NCBI RefSeq assembly: GCF_001625215.2 | Contig: NC_030385.2 | Coordinates: 37,411,598 to 37,475,597 of the forward strand | DNA length: 64,000 nt | Direction: 5' to 3' | Source: Daucus carota subsp. sativus | Lineage: Eukaryota > Streptophyta > Magnoliopsida > Apiales > Apiaceae | Shown: piece after piece, positions 25,430-37,483 of the stretch | Layout: each line of letters begins with the position of its first letter | How positions within the stretch are numbered: the first letter of the stretch is position 1 | Program-made: the position numbers and the translations under genes | The notes under the pieces: model-generated | Databases searched by the model: none | What the model was told of the DNA's origin: nothing | Seen by the model: only the letters and a program-made list of their open reading frames with translations

Positions 25430-27073
25430 CTTCTCTCTCTCGCCCTCTCTTTCTCTCTCTCGCCATCTCTTTCTCTCTCTCGCCATCTCTCTACCTCTCT
25501 CCCTCTCTCGCTCTGTTTCTTTCTGTCTCGCACAACACCGCCCCTGAAGGCGGCGTTCCGGCCGGCTCCGGCTGTTTCACCGCCTCCCTCCCCGCCGTAA
25601 CCTCCGATCTCCCCTCCCCCATTCTGTCCTCTCCCTCTACTGCCCAATCCATCGACCCGCTGAACTCACCGCCATGACTGCCGCAAGGAAGCCACCATCT
25701 CCTCCTCGCCATGGTCGAATCCACACCACAGACTCCTCCTCCCCCCTTCGTACGCTTCCAGTCACCGCTGCAGAGCTCCGTCGGTGTTGCCGACGCGAGC
25801 TCCGGCCTCCCCTCCGGCAACACCCGATTTAATTCCTCCGCCCAACTTAATCAATTCAACCTCCAATCCCCAATATTCAGTTAATCCCCAATCAACCAAC
25901 AAACCCCAATTTTAATCAAAACCCTAGCCCTAATTGTTAAAGATTTGAGTGAAATTTGATGTTATATCTAGGCTTATATTCACTGGTTTTATTTATCAAT
26001 ACTCAAAGCAAAAACAGTAGCTAAAATGGTCCACAAGAGTTCATTATTCAATTAAACAATTACTTGAATTTAAACCCAATCAATTCCATATTAAAGGAAA
26101 AGATAAGGTATGGGGTGATACCTTGCTGAAACACTAAACTGATATGCTAGCTCCTCTGTTTTTTTTCTCCCTGGATGGAAGTATCCAAAGAAAAATCTAT
26201 TGATTTTTGTTTGCTATTTATAGGCACTCCTAAGTACACTTAAGCCCTAATTGTGTAATTAATTAACATAGATTTACGTGCATTACTTGGTGGCTACACA
26301 ATATCCTTGGCCACCACTCAAAACATTCAGTGCCCCATTTTTTTATTTCTTGGCTCAAATTCCAAGGCTCAATTAACCGAAACGAATTTCCGCCCGGCTC
26401 GACCTATTCTCGTATCGTTTCGTTTATTTTTGGATAATTTCCGAAACTGAAATAAAATAATAATTTAAATTATCAAATAAATAATATATATATATTATTA
26501 TTATTTGTTATAATATTTTTGGACCAATCTCTAAATTAATTAAAGAGATATGGAGATAAAATAATTATTCCGGCTCAAAACATAATATTAGCTCCTGAGC
26601 CGGTAACTAAATAAATACTCGAGGCTGCATATATTTTTGTACAAACAAAATTCTAAATAAATAGCCCGCACAATTAAATGCTGCGTGTTTTCTAAAAAAA
26701 TATCCGCTCTAAACTACGATATATTAATATTTTATAAATTTTATTAAATCAGAGGGTAATAATGTAGCTTTTTTCGTTAAATAAATAATTAAGCTAGCCA
26801 GCTATATTTTTCATACTAGGTGACTAAAATATCCGCTAGACACTAAATTATAACCTTGCATTGGCTCACTATATCCAGACAAATATTTCTATTATTAGTG
26901 TACATATGTGAATTAATTGTCGGTCAGCATAACCTTATTATTACACCACTACGTACCCTTAAATAAAATATTCCGTACCTCACCTTACTAATTCTAAAAA
27001 TAAAATAATATTCCTGACGTGGTAAATAAAATAATTTTATGCTTACGTACTTGTAAATTTCTCGGTTGTTACA
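23535..27073 (-). repeat. 5' LTR of the retrotransposon
   Basis: 3,539 bp. In element orientation it is upstream and should carry the promoter. Differences noted from the other LTR are six substitutions (near 23972, 24299, 24904, 25750, 25786 and 26417) and a longer CT/GA microsatellite. I did not assign a TATA box. Confidence 0.95.
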
Positions 27074-27273
27074 TGTAGCATGACCATCAATCAGGTCATC
27101 AGTCCAAATATGCTCCAGACGATGCTGCCAGTGTGTCATACTCGGCTGATGTACGACTGCATAATCCAAGACCTTCTGGCCCTTCAGCGTCATAACGTGA
27201 TGCTCGTGGGAGTAGTGTGGTTGATCCGGAATACGCTGTATCATGCCAAACTGTCTAGCAACTCTGTCCGGCT

Positions 27274-28094
27274 TAGGGGTGAACATAAACCCGTTCAACC
27301 CGCTAACCCAACCCAAACCAACCTTTTTTTAGACCGATTAACCCGACCTATTTAAAACCCAAAAATAAATGGGTTAGTTTTTAAAAAACCCGATAAAATT
27401 GGGTTGGGTTAGGGTTTTACAGATTTTAACCCTAACTAACCCAACCCAACCCGATTATATATGTGTGTGTATATAATATTTACATACCTATCTTACATTT
27501 TTGAGTTTATCCTCATGAATCTTTAACCTGAATTTGATTTATCTAGGGTGTGTCTATACATTTATAATAATAATATGAATAATTTTAAGTATCTCGATAA
27601 CTATAAATGTAAATGATGACTTTTGGAATTTGAACATGGTTAATGATCTGAACTGATATACAACTTATAAATAAGAGTCCATAACTGAGGGTGTATACAA
27701 CAATTTTCTATTATTTCACCATTTTTCAAATGTTTTACTAATGTAATAGGCTACCCTCTTTAATTAAAAACTTACGCATCGACTAATATTAGTGAATGAT
27801 TGATTCATAGAAACTGAATAACTATAAATATGTATGCCGACTGTTACTAACTATCGACGTGCGAGTGAGTATATTTTTTTTTCCTATCCTGATGAATGAC
27901 TAAATTTTTATTAATTATTATTTTCGCAAGTTTAACCCAAACCAATCCGAACTAACCCGAATTAATTGGGTTTGGTAGGGTTGGGTTACATAATTTTTTT
28001 TCAGTTAATGGGTTGAGTATTTATTAACCCGCACTAATTGGGTTGGGTCGTTTTTTTCTAAAAACCCGCCCAACCCAACCCATGTTCACCCCTA
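27274..28094. mobile_element. hAT-type MITE inserted in PMD exon 3
   Basis: 821 bp flanked by perfect 8-bp duplications GTCCGGCT (27266-27273 and 28095-28102). Ends are perfect 13-bp inverted repeats TAGGGGTGAACAT. Next to both ends are many copies of AACCC or GGGTT. There is no coding capacity. The 8-bp target duplication and TAGGGGTG start are typical of hAT elements. Confidence 0.9.
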
Positions 28095-29251
28095 GTCCGG
28101 CTGATGTAAACACATATCATGGGGCCGCGAAAGCGCCAGAGATGACGGCCGGCTAAACAATAGTCTGGCAGTGTATCAAGAATCTCAGCATAAGGCTCCC
28201 AAATAAACTCATGTGGAGCAAGCGCATCCAATGCCGCCCGAGACGTAGTCACAGTGCTTCCATCACTCTCAACGAATGAATGTCCAACAAGCCACCTATA
28301 GACATCATAGGAATACAAAAAAACACATTAGTCAATTTAAAGAGACAATTCACAACTTGAAATGTACAAACCAGTAAAAACAAAAGCTACTATGTACCTG
28401 GCTCCATGTGGTCCTGGAAGCTGATGCTCCCAAAAAGCAACATCCTCTAATGGAACAGTGGTCCGAACAGGGGCAAGAGTGGGCAACCTCTCCCATGCCC
28501 ATAACTGCAGTAAGAGAAGGCATCCAGCTACCTCCTTAATACTCGCTTTGCGACCATTGCAAAGCTCCCTGTATAGACGAGCTAGAACAGCTGGACCTCA
28601 TGCATAGCCTCCGAGCGCCTCCAGGTCACGAACAAAATGAACCCACGAGGAGTGTATAAGTCCACCAGAATGGTCGGTGAACAGTGACCCCCCAAACAAC
28701 TGTAGCAAGTAACACCTGGCGTGAAGCCTGATCTCCTCAACGCCTGCATCATCATGTAATCTCGCTGGAGTGAGACTCTCTACCCATGTGAGCCGTAGCC
28801 TCGAGTTATTGAAAGCCTCGGGTGGAGGAATCTGTCCAAATATCTCACCAACGATGGTCTCCCATCTCTGTCCAGGTGGAGGGCCTACAGGACACATAAC
28901 GGGCTCTCCGTCAATGGGTAACCCGAGCAAGACACCAACATCCTGCAGTGTAATAGTACACTCTCCCATCGGCAGGTGGAATGAATGTGTCTCTGGTCGC
29001 CATCTCTCTACCAGAGCACCAAGCAAACTCCAATCAAGCTGAAGAGTGGATACCCGAGCTACCCCATAAAAACCGGCTGCCTGCAGAATGGGGATCAATC
29101 GAACATCAATGTTCAAATCAGACTGGTTGGCATCACGACGTCTGAAATACTGCAAGGGCGCAACACCAGTTCTCCAGACAGAACGAGACCTATGAGTGGC
29201 CTGTAAGTGAAGAAGGCTAGGATCATGAGGTCCCTGGTCTCTAATAATAGC

Positions 29252-30411
29252 CTGTGAACAAAACAAGGAAATACAAAGTCAGCACATCATACTAACCTTA
29301 GAGAGAAACTAATTAAAACAAAGCAACTAGTTAATCTTGAAATGGGAACTATAAATTGGTTGAGTGTGTGTGTGTGTGTTTGAATATTAGTGAAACAACT
29401 TGTTAGTTAGCTATTTAATTATTATTTCACCCAAAAAGAATCCATATAAAATCATTTGCATAGATGCTGCATTAAAACGCCAGTCTAAGTAGCGTTCAAA
29501 TGTGTGTCTGTGAAATCTATGCGAAGACTAATGGCGAAGACTAGAATTGGATCATAAGTTAGAAAGAGGGGTAATAAAAGAATCTATGCGAAGACTAATG
29601 GCGGGTAAAGAAGGTGAGGAAACCAGAGTTAGAGCAAATGATATGCAACAAAAGATGAAGATCAGTGTGAGTGAGGGAGGATCCTCATATGCTTCATTAA
29701 GTGATTTAGTAGATTTCATTTTGTCATTTTAAGTTGCCATGAGTAGCAATATTCTAGCATTATTTATAGTCTCTAAAATTTACAGATGTAAAAACCAACA
29801 ATGTACTCCTCAATTTCAGTTTTCAGTTTTCCTGTTCTATTTGGTGCTTAAAAATCGCTAGTGTTGCATAAATGTTGAATCAGTCACAATTACCATTATG
29901 ATTTCCTGTTCTGTTTTATCCTTAAAAAATTAATTCTACTTCATTTATCTTGTTTCTCACTTGTCTTTCAGCAAAAGTTCCCCGTATACACTGCTAAAGT
30001 TCCCAGTATCTTCATTCACTGATCTATACATCACATAAAGTGACCAGAAAGCCAATTCCAAAATCACATCTGATTCTCACACCATCACTGCAAAATTTAA
30101 CAATTATTTTGTAATATGCAAGCTTCTTAATCTCTGAACTCTACTTATCAGTGTATCAACAAACTATGTCACTGCCTAAGGTCCCATTTGTTTTCCACTT
30201 AATATAACTGAACGAGTTCCATCCTAGCCATTCATATAATTACAAAACATAGCAACACACATACAACATAGCAGGCATACACACATAGAACAAACACATA
30301 GCAGGACATAGATTAACATAGGAATTTCATCAAACACATAGCAGGCATGTCAAAACAGTGAAGATTAAGACATTTTTGACATTAAAATCGCACAAATATG
30401 AAAGAACATAC
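29252..30411 (-). other. first intron of the PMD gene
   Basis: Inferred intron with donor GTATGT just after a four-codon first exon and acceptor CACAG at 29254-29252. It contains no other gene. A stray 21-bp-motif half (GTAGCGTT near 29490) and a 60-codon plus-strand ORF at 29547 are of no evident meaning. Confidence 0.55.
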
Positions 30412-30578
30412 ATTGAAATCCATGGGTATTTTCTTCAAGTGGTTGAATCAGCTCGCTTCAGTTGATGGTTGGTATATATCAGTTAATCGCACTCTCCTCT
30501 CCTCCTCTGCATATATCGCTACTCTCCTCTGTGATGTTAGCCGTTGTGTTTAAGAGAAGGTATTTATATTTAAAAGAA

Positions 30579-30679
30579 AACGCTATTGCGTGTAGCGTTT
30601 TGCTCTATATTAAAAAAGTTTAAAACGCTACACGCTGTAGCGTCTTAGTCTGAGTATAAACGCTACTACAGCCGCGTTT
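30579..30679. repeat. 21-bp near-palindromes, right end of PMD element
   Basis: Copies of the AACGCTAC-N5-GTAGCGT motif at 30579-30599 and 30624-30644, and a decayed one at 30659-30679. They mirror the array at 11123-11390. Confidence 0.8.
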
Positions 30680-30925
30680 CTAATGGTTATTAGGGGCTAT
30701 TTTATCAAATATTGTTATTATGGGCATTAATAACTAAAATGTGGTTATTCAGGGCCTTTTTTCGATATGACGAGATACAAGGCCTCCAATTTTGATTTTT
30801 AAAAAAATTGTCAGCAATTCTGATAATTTTCTGATATAAAAGGGATTAATTTTGAAAAATAGTTTCTAATGAGTACTTTTGAAGGCAGAACAAATATATA
30901 AAACTGGTTTTTAAATTTTATATTT

Positions 30926-31655
30926 ACTAGCCTTTAACCCGTGCGAAGCACGGGTGACTATATAATTCTTAATTTATTATTTATAATATAACTTTTAATA
31001 TTATTTTAGTATTATAGATTAATTAATTGGATTTAATTAAATTATATTAATCAACTAATTTTGTTTTATTATAAATTATATTTAAAAGGATAGTAGTCGT
31101 ACAATATTTTGATTTGGTCATGTGTTTGATGATTCAGTTTATAACTAAAAGTCCGCTTTACCTAGAGTTCTCATAGTTTTACATCTCTAAACAGTGTACA
31201 CGCAGATTTCTCATAGTCTTACATTTCTAAACAGTTTAATATAGTATAAGATAAAAACTCCACCATCATTTTTTTAAATATAATTTATAATTAGTTAAAA
31301 AATGTAACCCGTTTGTTAATATAATTTAATAAGATTTCAATTTATTAATACTAAAACACTAATAAAATGTTGTTAGAATTTAAATTATATATAATAAATT
31401 TAAAATTATAATATATAGTATATAAATAATATATAAATTATATTTAAAAGAATAATGGTAGAGTTTTTTATCTTGTATTACATCACAAGTGTTTGTAATT
31501 TGAACGGTATAAAACTCTTTAATATTGTAAGAGCAAGAGAAGTCTTACATGTGACCGACTTGCAGTTATAAAGGAGATGACCAAACCAAAATTTTGTACG
31601 ACTACAAATTAAACTTATGTTGGCTTATTATATTATAGTATAGATAGTATAGATT
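30926..31655. repeat. dispersed repeat with CCCGTGCGAAGCACGGG hairpin
   Basis: A 17-bp near-palindrome CCCGTGCGAAGCACGGG lies at about 30938-30954, at the start of a very AT-rich 0.7-kb stretch ending in TATAGTATAGATAGTATAGA. Such hairpins mark dispersed plant repeats, but I cannot name the class or fix the ends. Confidence 0.4.
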
Positions 31656-32881
31656 TATAAAAATTATTTCATAGAAGACAAGCAAATATCAAAATTTATT
31701 TTTATCTGATTTTTTAAACATTTACAATATTTTTTTTGCCAAAAAACATTATACTTGAAAATATTGATATATTTCATATGTATTAACAAAAATAATTCCA
31801 ATTTTATTTTTTTATTTTATTATAATTATATAATAAGATAATTATAATCAAATCATTATCAAGTATACAAAGACAACACTGATTTAAATTGTATTTTCTT
31901 ATTTCATATAATTTTAGTTGAGTTTATATTGATTTCTTATATATGATATTTTTTAATGTCCAAATTAATCAAAAGTCCAAAAGTTATTTTCATCCTTTGT
32001 TAATATGTATGTAGACTGCGCTCAAACTAATATTTTATGTTCATAACTTTGAGTTCCTTAACAAATTTTAATTTTTCAAGTTCAAACTAATTAAGTACTT
32101 TTATGAATCCTAAAGGGTTCTTAACCACATATTATCATGTCTAAATATATATATTTAAACCTTACTAAGTTCAAGTCTGAGTTTAAATCCGATTCAAACC
32201 AAATGAATCAAGTTTAAATAGGAATAATTAAAACATCAACTAAACTCAATTCTACAGGAGACCAAATTGTTTGCTTCAAGTCGAGCTGTGCACCCTGTGC
32301 TCCAGCCTCCAAGCAACTCTATTCAAATAGTACTTGGCTTTCTTGCACATCTCTGGTACTTAGATAAATAAATAATCGGTTTTTCTAGGTGTGGCCATGA
32401 TCACTAAGCACTAAATTTCATTTCATGTATTTAACTCATTTTGATTGGCTACTACTAATTAATGGACTTCATGCATATATGCAAGAGTTCCACTTATCAA
32501 AACAAACTAAATACATCAAATTTAGCGCTTAGCACCATAAATAATCTATTAAGCCACTTATGAACCTAAACCTTTTTTCAAACACAATCACGACAGATTT
32601 CCAAGGACAATATGACCACTAAAATTTTAATTTAATGTGAGAAAGTTGAGTTTTAAAGGAACCACCAATGAGCTTTTAAAAGTTGAATTATAACTGATAC
32701 CAGCTGGGGACTAGCATTGATGCAGAAGCATCCCATTCTTTGAATGCAGTAAAAATGTGACAAAACTTTACAGAATTACAACATAACTCAGCTTAAACTA
32801 AAATAGTTGAACAGTAATTTACTAAATAACTGCAGGACTGTCGAACCACTAGCCTTTTGATGGAAGAATGTAACATATCAG
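31656..32881. other. AT-rich intergenic and SPC24 3' flank
   Basis: No gene or clear repeat seen. The right part should contain the SPC24 3' UTR. Confidence 0.4.
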
Positions 32882-35255
32882 TTAAGGATTTATCATCTTC
32901 CATATGTGGTTACATGTATCATATGGTGACATCTTCAGGGGATCAATTTCAAAGTTCTGAACTACTTTCTTTTCTCTTTCTACAATATCTGTAATTGAAA
33001 AGGTTAAGGAGAACTATGCAAATTTCATCAGATACCAAAATTCACCAAACTAGATGAAAAGATAGATAAACACGAAAAGTAGGATCAAGGATACGGCCTG
33101 ATATTGCAGACTGCTGCTCGTCCAACTTGGGTATGATGTTGGTAACTGAAGCATACATCGAAAGCTTCATCCTACAAACGTGAAAAGTGTTTGAATCCAG
33201 ATATAGAATAGAGTTGCTCATCGATTTCAGAAACACATTAATATTAAATGATAAAAAAGATCAAAAGAATCTTGGATATCTATCTTGTGAACATTCTAAA
33301 GAGGAAACGGATTCTATGGTTTAGTTTTACAAAAATTTAACTTGCAACTATGGTCAATGGATGCTGCACAGCACAAGGCTTTATTTTACATTTTACAACA
33401 ATCAGCATAAAGAAATTACGAAGTTTATGCTAATTGATGCTAAATCATATATACAATAACGTCAGATTGTTTTTCCATAGTTTCCTAAGGCACTTGTTCT
33501 TCTAAAGTTTTGCCATTGCAAGCAGAATGGTAAGAAAATCACAAACTTAAGTGAGAGAAAAAGCTCTGGCAAGTACAAATTTTTCAGTTTTTGGCCAATG
33601 AGATAAAGCAAATTAGATGCAGTTTTTGGCCAATGAGATAAAGCAAATTGAACAGATTTTAATTGCTTGCATAACCAAGATTAATTATGCAACACTCCTA
33701 TCTATGCTAATCTATGTCAACCTCACTTTTGTAACTTTATTAAAAAACTCTATGGACTCCCCAACCAAATTTTATTTACTTATCTATTATATTTCTAGCA
33801 AAATATTTGACTATTTAAATTCATTAACATTTACAGATATTTAGATAGCCGTACATTTGCATTTTAAGTTACAATAAAAAGTTATTAAGTTTTGACGTTT
33901 TGTAGAAGGATTCAAGACACTCCAATACTGCATGGCAAAATCCATGTTTCAAGATCTTCATATACGATAATAATTTAGAAACTCACTGTGCTCTGGAGTC
34001 ACGTTTATCAAGTTTCCTCAAATTTTCTCTTCTTTCTTCAATAGAAACTCTCTGATGTTCTAGATCATTGATGTCAAGCGTAATCAATGTGTTGACATGA
34101 TCAGAAGAAAAGCCACCAATCAGTAAGATTTGCATCAATCCAAATTGGCAAAAATGCAACTTTTAATGTAAAAATACTTATCTAAGCTCATCTTTGAGCA
34201 GACGCTCTCTCTCGAGTTCTTCTTCTAACTCTTTCTGAAGCATATCAAGTTCTGAGTCTGAAGCAACTTCTGATTTTGCTGCATCTATTTTCTGGTTGCA
34301 CGAATCTAATTTATTCTGATAATCTGGTACAATTCATTAGCACAGAGTAGTTATATATACCATGAAACTTGGAAATATGTTTTTACTGCTTCACAGATTT
34401 TGATACTCAGATATAGCATGCAGTTAGCTCCTTAAACAAAACCCCAAAAAAAATAATTACAGACTTCTACATTACTAAGCTTTCTCAGAAGGGTGAAAGG
34501 CAAAGCTAACCGATTGAACTGATTCCACCATATAGTTTCAGCCAGTTACTTGTTCATACTTCATACGTTGCATAATGTTTTGAAATTTAAAGTAAAGCGA
34601 AAATGTCTGCATCCATCCAGTTTTAAGCAATGAGAAAACAAAATTAACCACATTGCATTTGTTTGTCTCTTCGCCTACTTCTCTATCTATATTTGGTTCT
34701 TTACCCAACTCACTCTCTTTCTTCTCATCTCCCTAGTTAAAGAAGAGGACATTAGAGCAATTCAAACTGCTCAACTCGGTTAGACTAAAGAGGTGCCTTA
34801 GCCTCGATTCTAAGTCCCATACATCTTTTCCCCTACATTATTCAATTCTACATCGATTCAGCCCAGGTTACTTCAATAAGTCAAAAATAAGATTATAACA
34901 TGTTCTCCATAGAGCACGACCCCAAGACCACATACTCAACAAGCACATGAATTCAACAACGCGCAAGTAGACATGAATTCAACAACACACAAGTAATTAA
35001 CTATCAATCCACACCACAAAATTAAAAATTAGCAAACAAAACTAAAGAATCTGAAATCAACGAGGTGAGATATTTACCGAGTATCGAGCTCTCCACGCCC
35101 TTGAAATCGGCATCGGATTGCGATACAAGAACATTGAATTGCTCCAAAAACTTGCTCAAATTAGCGCTGTCTCTTTCAGACTTCAATAAATTGATTAAAT
35201 CGTCACTGTACGGAATCAAATTCTTCATCTCGAAGTTTCTAGCAGCATCTCCCAT
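32882..35255 (-). CDS. SPC24: kinetochore protein SPC24 homologue (MUN-like)
   Basis: Five exons: 35255-35078, 34323-34182, 34079-33987, 33171-33095 and 32988-32882, giving 198 residues, the usual size for plant SPC24. SPC24 is one of four subunits of the NDC80 complex that binds microtubules at kinetochores; Arabidopsis MUN is the homologue. The N-terminus (LIPYSDDLINLLKSERD) and a coiled coil (LDMLQKELEEELERERLLKD, LEHQRVSIEERRENLRK) precede the globular end (KLSMYASVTNIIPKLDE, ISGHIVERE, TCNHIWKMI). Introns 1 and 3 are ordinary GT-AG. Intron 2 appears to be AT-AC (ATAAGT to TTAC). Intron 4 is U12-type: GTATCCTT donor and TCCTTAAC branch site. Every junction was checked for phase. Divergent tRNA gene 182 bp upstream. 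Confidence 0.92.
33585..33649. repeat. short tandem duplication in SPC24 intron 3
   Basis: A 30-bp segment starting CAGTTTTTGGCCAATGAG occurs twice, 35 bp apart. It is inside an intron and has no evident role. Confidence 0.8.
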
Positions 35256-35437
35256 TGAAAAATAACTCTAATCACGATCGATCTACTAGATGTAGCAAAG
35301 TCTAGGGTTATAAATGTTATTGTAAGACTTGTGTTCTGAAAGAGGGAAAAGTACAAGAGGGTTTATATTTTCAAATTAAAGGAATTGTGTATATTATCCT
35401 GATTCAAAGCCTTTTTGTCCATAGCCCCAACCTGTTC

Positions 35438-35524
35438 GTCGATATGTCCGAGTGGTTAACTTAAGGAGACAGACTCGAAATCTGTTGGGCTAGTCCTGCG
35501 CAGGTTCGAATCCTGCTGTCGACG
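35438..35524 (+). tRNA. tRNA-Ser (anticodon CGA)
   Basis: An 87-base gene folding into a class II tRNA with a long variable arm. The acceptor stem pairs GTCGATA with TGTCGAC, with discriminator G at 35524. The anticodon stem CAGA/TCTG encloses the loop CTCGAAA, anticodon CGA at 35476-35478, which reads UCG. The A box (TGTCCGAGTGG) and B box (GGTTCGAATCC) fit pol III promoters, and T-rich sequence follows. No intron. Confidence 0.95.
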
Positions 35525-37437
35525 GCCTTTATCAATTTTAAATTATTTGCGACATTTTCATGGTTCAAGTAATAAGTATTCTTATAAACTACTATAGTAT
35601 GTTCTTTTTATAGTAATACTTTATTCTATTTTTCTTTTTTCAAATATTTATGTTCTTGAATTACTTTTTAAGATATGAAATTTTTAAAAAAAAAATAAAA
35701 GGGTTCATGAAAGTATTGTCAAGTCAAACTCATAATATTGTCCCTTTTTTGCTTATAATAAGAGTTGTTTTGTTGATTTTAAATTTTTATGATATATTAT
35801 AATATTATTTTAACATAATAGTTTACAATTATAGCATTAATAATATATATATAATATGATTTTATATTATATTATTTTAATATGAATTTTTAATTAGGTT
35901 TAGTTTAATGACATTTTTTATTTATCTTAATCACTTAAATAATTTTTACTTATATGTTTTTATATTTGACTTTTAAGTCGAGCAATTTGAGTTGAGTTTC
36001 AATTCTTTTATTTTTTTTGCTGCGTCTACGTTTGGAACCTTTTTTAGCATAAAATTTTATTATTTAATATTATGAGGAAAAAACTTACATGTCCTTTAAT
36101 TATGTTGCCTAGACTCTCAATTTTATATGAAAACTTATTGTTTAAGTTGTTATTCTTGTGTCTTTGTATAGGTCAAAAGTTTGTATAATATGGAGAGGAT
36201 ATCGTTTTTCTCAAAAGTCGACAAGTTAGATGGATATGTAGAAAATATATTTTTTTTATTTCAGAATGTATAAAAAAATAAATTATGACATTTTTTTTCT
36301 TGTAGTCCTTTTGCATTTTTTTTTATATATCAAAAAAGACGATTCAATGTTTATATATGGAAAAGTGCGTGACCTTTTTCAAACTCAAAGAGGTTTTTAT
36401 GATGTTCTTTATATACTCAGATTTCTTCTAATTTATTGGTTTTTTTTTAATTCTATTCTTAAAAAAAAAAATGCCATCGCTCTTTCATCGAACCGCTCTT
36501 CCCGCCCCCTAGATTACTATTTTACCCCGTCTCTGTTACTCACCTACTTTTAACAATCAATGTCACGGAATATGGTCAAAGGGTACAAATTGAATCACTT
36601 TTTAAATTTTAGAGTGCATATTGCCAAAAAAAATTATTTGAGACCAAATTGGAAAAAACTGCTAAACTTGAGGGGTGCAAAATATCAATTACTCATTATT
36701 TTTCTTCCCGCAACAAATAATTAATTGTTTGTTTTCAGTTGTGCCGTCTACAGTAGCTTTGAAGAAGTTTGGAGAAAAAACTTATATGTGATATTTATAT
36801 CAAAAATTAGTTATATTTGTAAATATCATGGACACGATAGATTGTTTTACGTGTCAAAGCATATACTTCCTTTATAATTAAGAAAGAATAACCAAAATAC
36901 CTTAGTTTTTGGAATCAATTGACTAAAATGTCTCTAGTCGCAGGACACTGCTTAAAATATCTAATTATCATCTGCGCATCTAGTGATTAGTTTTTTAAAT
37001 CTAAAGAAGCAACACGCATAAGGTGCACAATCCGCTTTGCGGTAATGCATATCTACAAAAAATCAAAAATTAAATACGCATGCCTTTCATGCGTGTTTTT
37101 TGATAAATTAAAAAACATGAATACGCCTGCGGACATCCATATTTTATGTGGTATTAAGAATAATGTTGAGTGATTAAATGTATTTTAGACATCTAAACCT
37201 GAGAAGTGGGTATATATTTTGATGCCACGTCTTTATTAATGTGTTCCAATTATAATTTCACATCTCCAATTTATTTATTCAACTCTTTTGATCATGGTCA
37301 TTCATATGATGTGCTAAATTTTGATATATAAGTTCATCAGGAAAAGAAGTGATATATTATTAATTTAATAATTACCACGATCTAATATAAAACAATATTT
37401 GAATAGATTATAAATAGAATGAAGCGATATAGATACG

Positions 37438-37483
<46 letters not shown>

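Larger units (their letters stand above)
13563..27073 (-). mobile_element. Ty3/gypsy LTR retrotransposon, Tekay (Del)-like chromovirus clade
   Basis: A complete 13,511-bp element reading on the minus strand, flanked by perfect 5-bp target duplications TGTAG (13558-13562 and 27074-27078). LTRs begin TGTAAC and end GTTACA. Order of domains is gag, protease, RT, RNase H, integrase, chromodomain, so Ty3/gypsy. The chromodomain-like C-terminus, iMet primer site and very long LTRs point to the Tekay clade. I noticed only six base substitutions between the LTRs, so it inserted recently. It sits in an exon of the PMD gene, which is therefore older. Clade is by motif recall. Confidence 0.93.
12497..30423 (-). 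pseudogene. transposon-encoded plant mobile domain (MAIN-like) protein, broken
   Basis: Inferred exons: 30423-30412 (Met-Asp-Phe-Asn), 29251-28398, 28295 to 13480 (interrupted by two insertions) and 13327-12497. Exon 2 shows the PMD signature: LDWSLLGALVERWRPETHSF, GECTITLQDVGVLLGLPIDG and WVHFVRDLEALGGYAxGPAVLA. Exon 3 has the family blocks EPYAEILDTLP and RVARQFGMIQRIPDQ. The last exon is an RGG/GR-rich stretch, then Ala/Thr-rich and Gln/Pro/Ser-rich parts, ending RRSKRAKKVPDCGTG. PMD proteins occur as host silencing factors (MAIN, MAIL1) and in transposons. Damage: TGA at the Trp after GGYA (stop ends at 28598), a frame change near 28105 where a few residues seem deleted, the MITE at 27274-28094 and the retrotransposon at 13563-27073. 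Frame resumes properly across the retrotransposon site. Confidence 0.8.
11036..30763 (-). mobile_element. plant-mobile-domain DNA transposon, with two nested insertions
   Basis: The ends are degenerate inverted repeats: left GGGGTTTCGGCCCCAAATAACCA with following ACTTTAG, right (read inward) GAAAAAAGGCCCTGAATAACCA with following CATTTTAG. Flanks are near-identical: GATAATGAC (11027-11035) and GATATGAC (30764-30771), compatible with a decayed 8-9 bp target duplication of Mutator type. Both ends carry clusters of a 21-bp near-palindrome. The element holds one broken PMD gene on the minus strand. Subtracting the LTR retrotransposon and the MITE, the element itself is about 5.4 kb. No transposase gene was seen, so it would be non-autonomous or use the PMD protein in an unknown way. 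Exact ends are uncertain by a few bases. Confidence 0.65.

Noticed and set aside
28598-28601. True C-terminus of the PMD protein at this TGA
   Set aside because: Family-like sequence continues in frame beyond it to a good donor at 28397, so the TGA is a nonsense mutation at a Trp position.
34174-34181. GT donor (GTATTT) for SPC24 intron 2
   Set aside because: Using it keeps an in-frame TAA just before the junction, and no matching AG acceptor restores the coiled coil.
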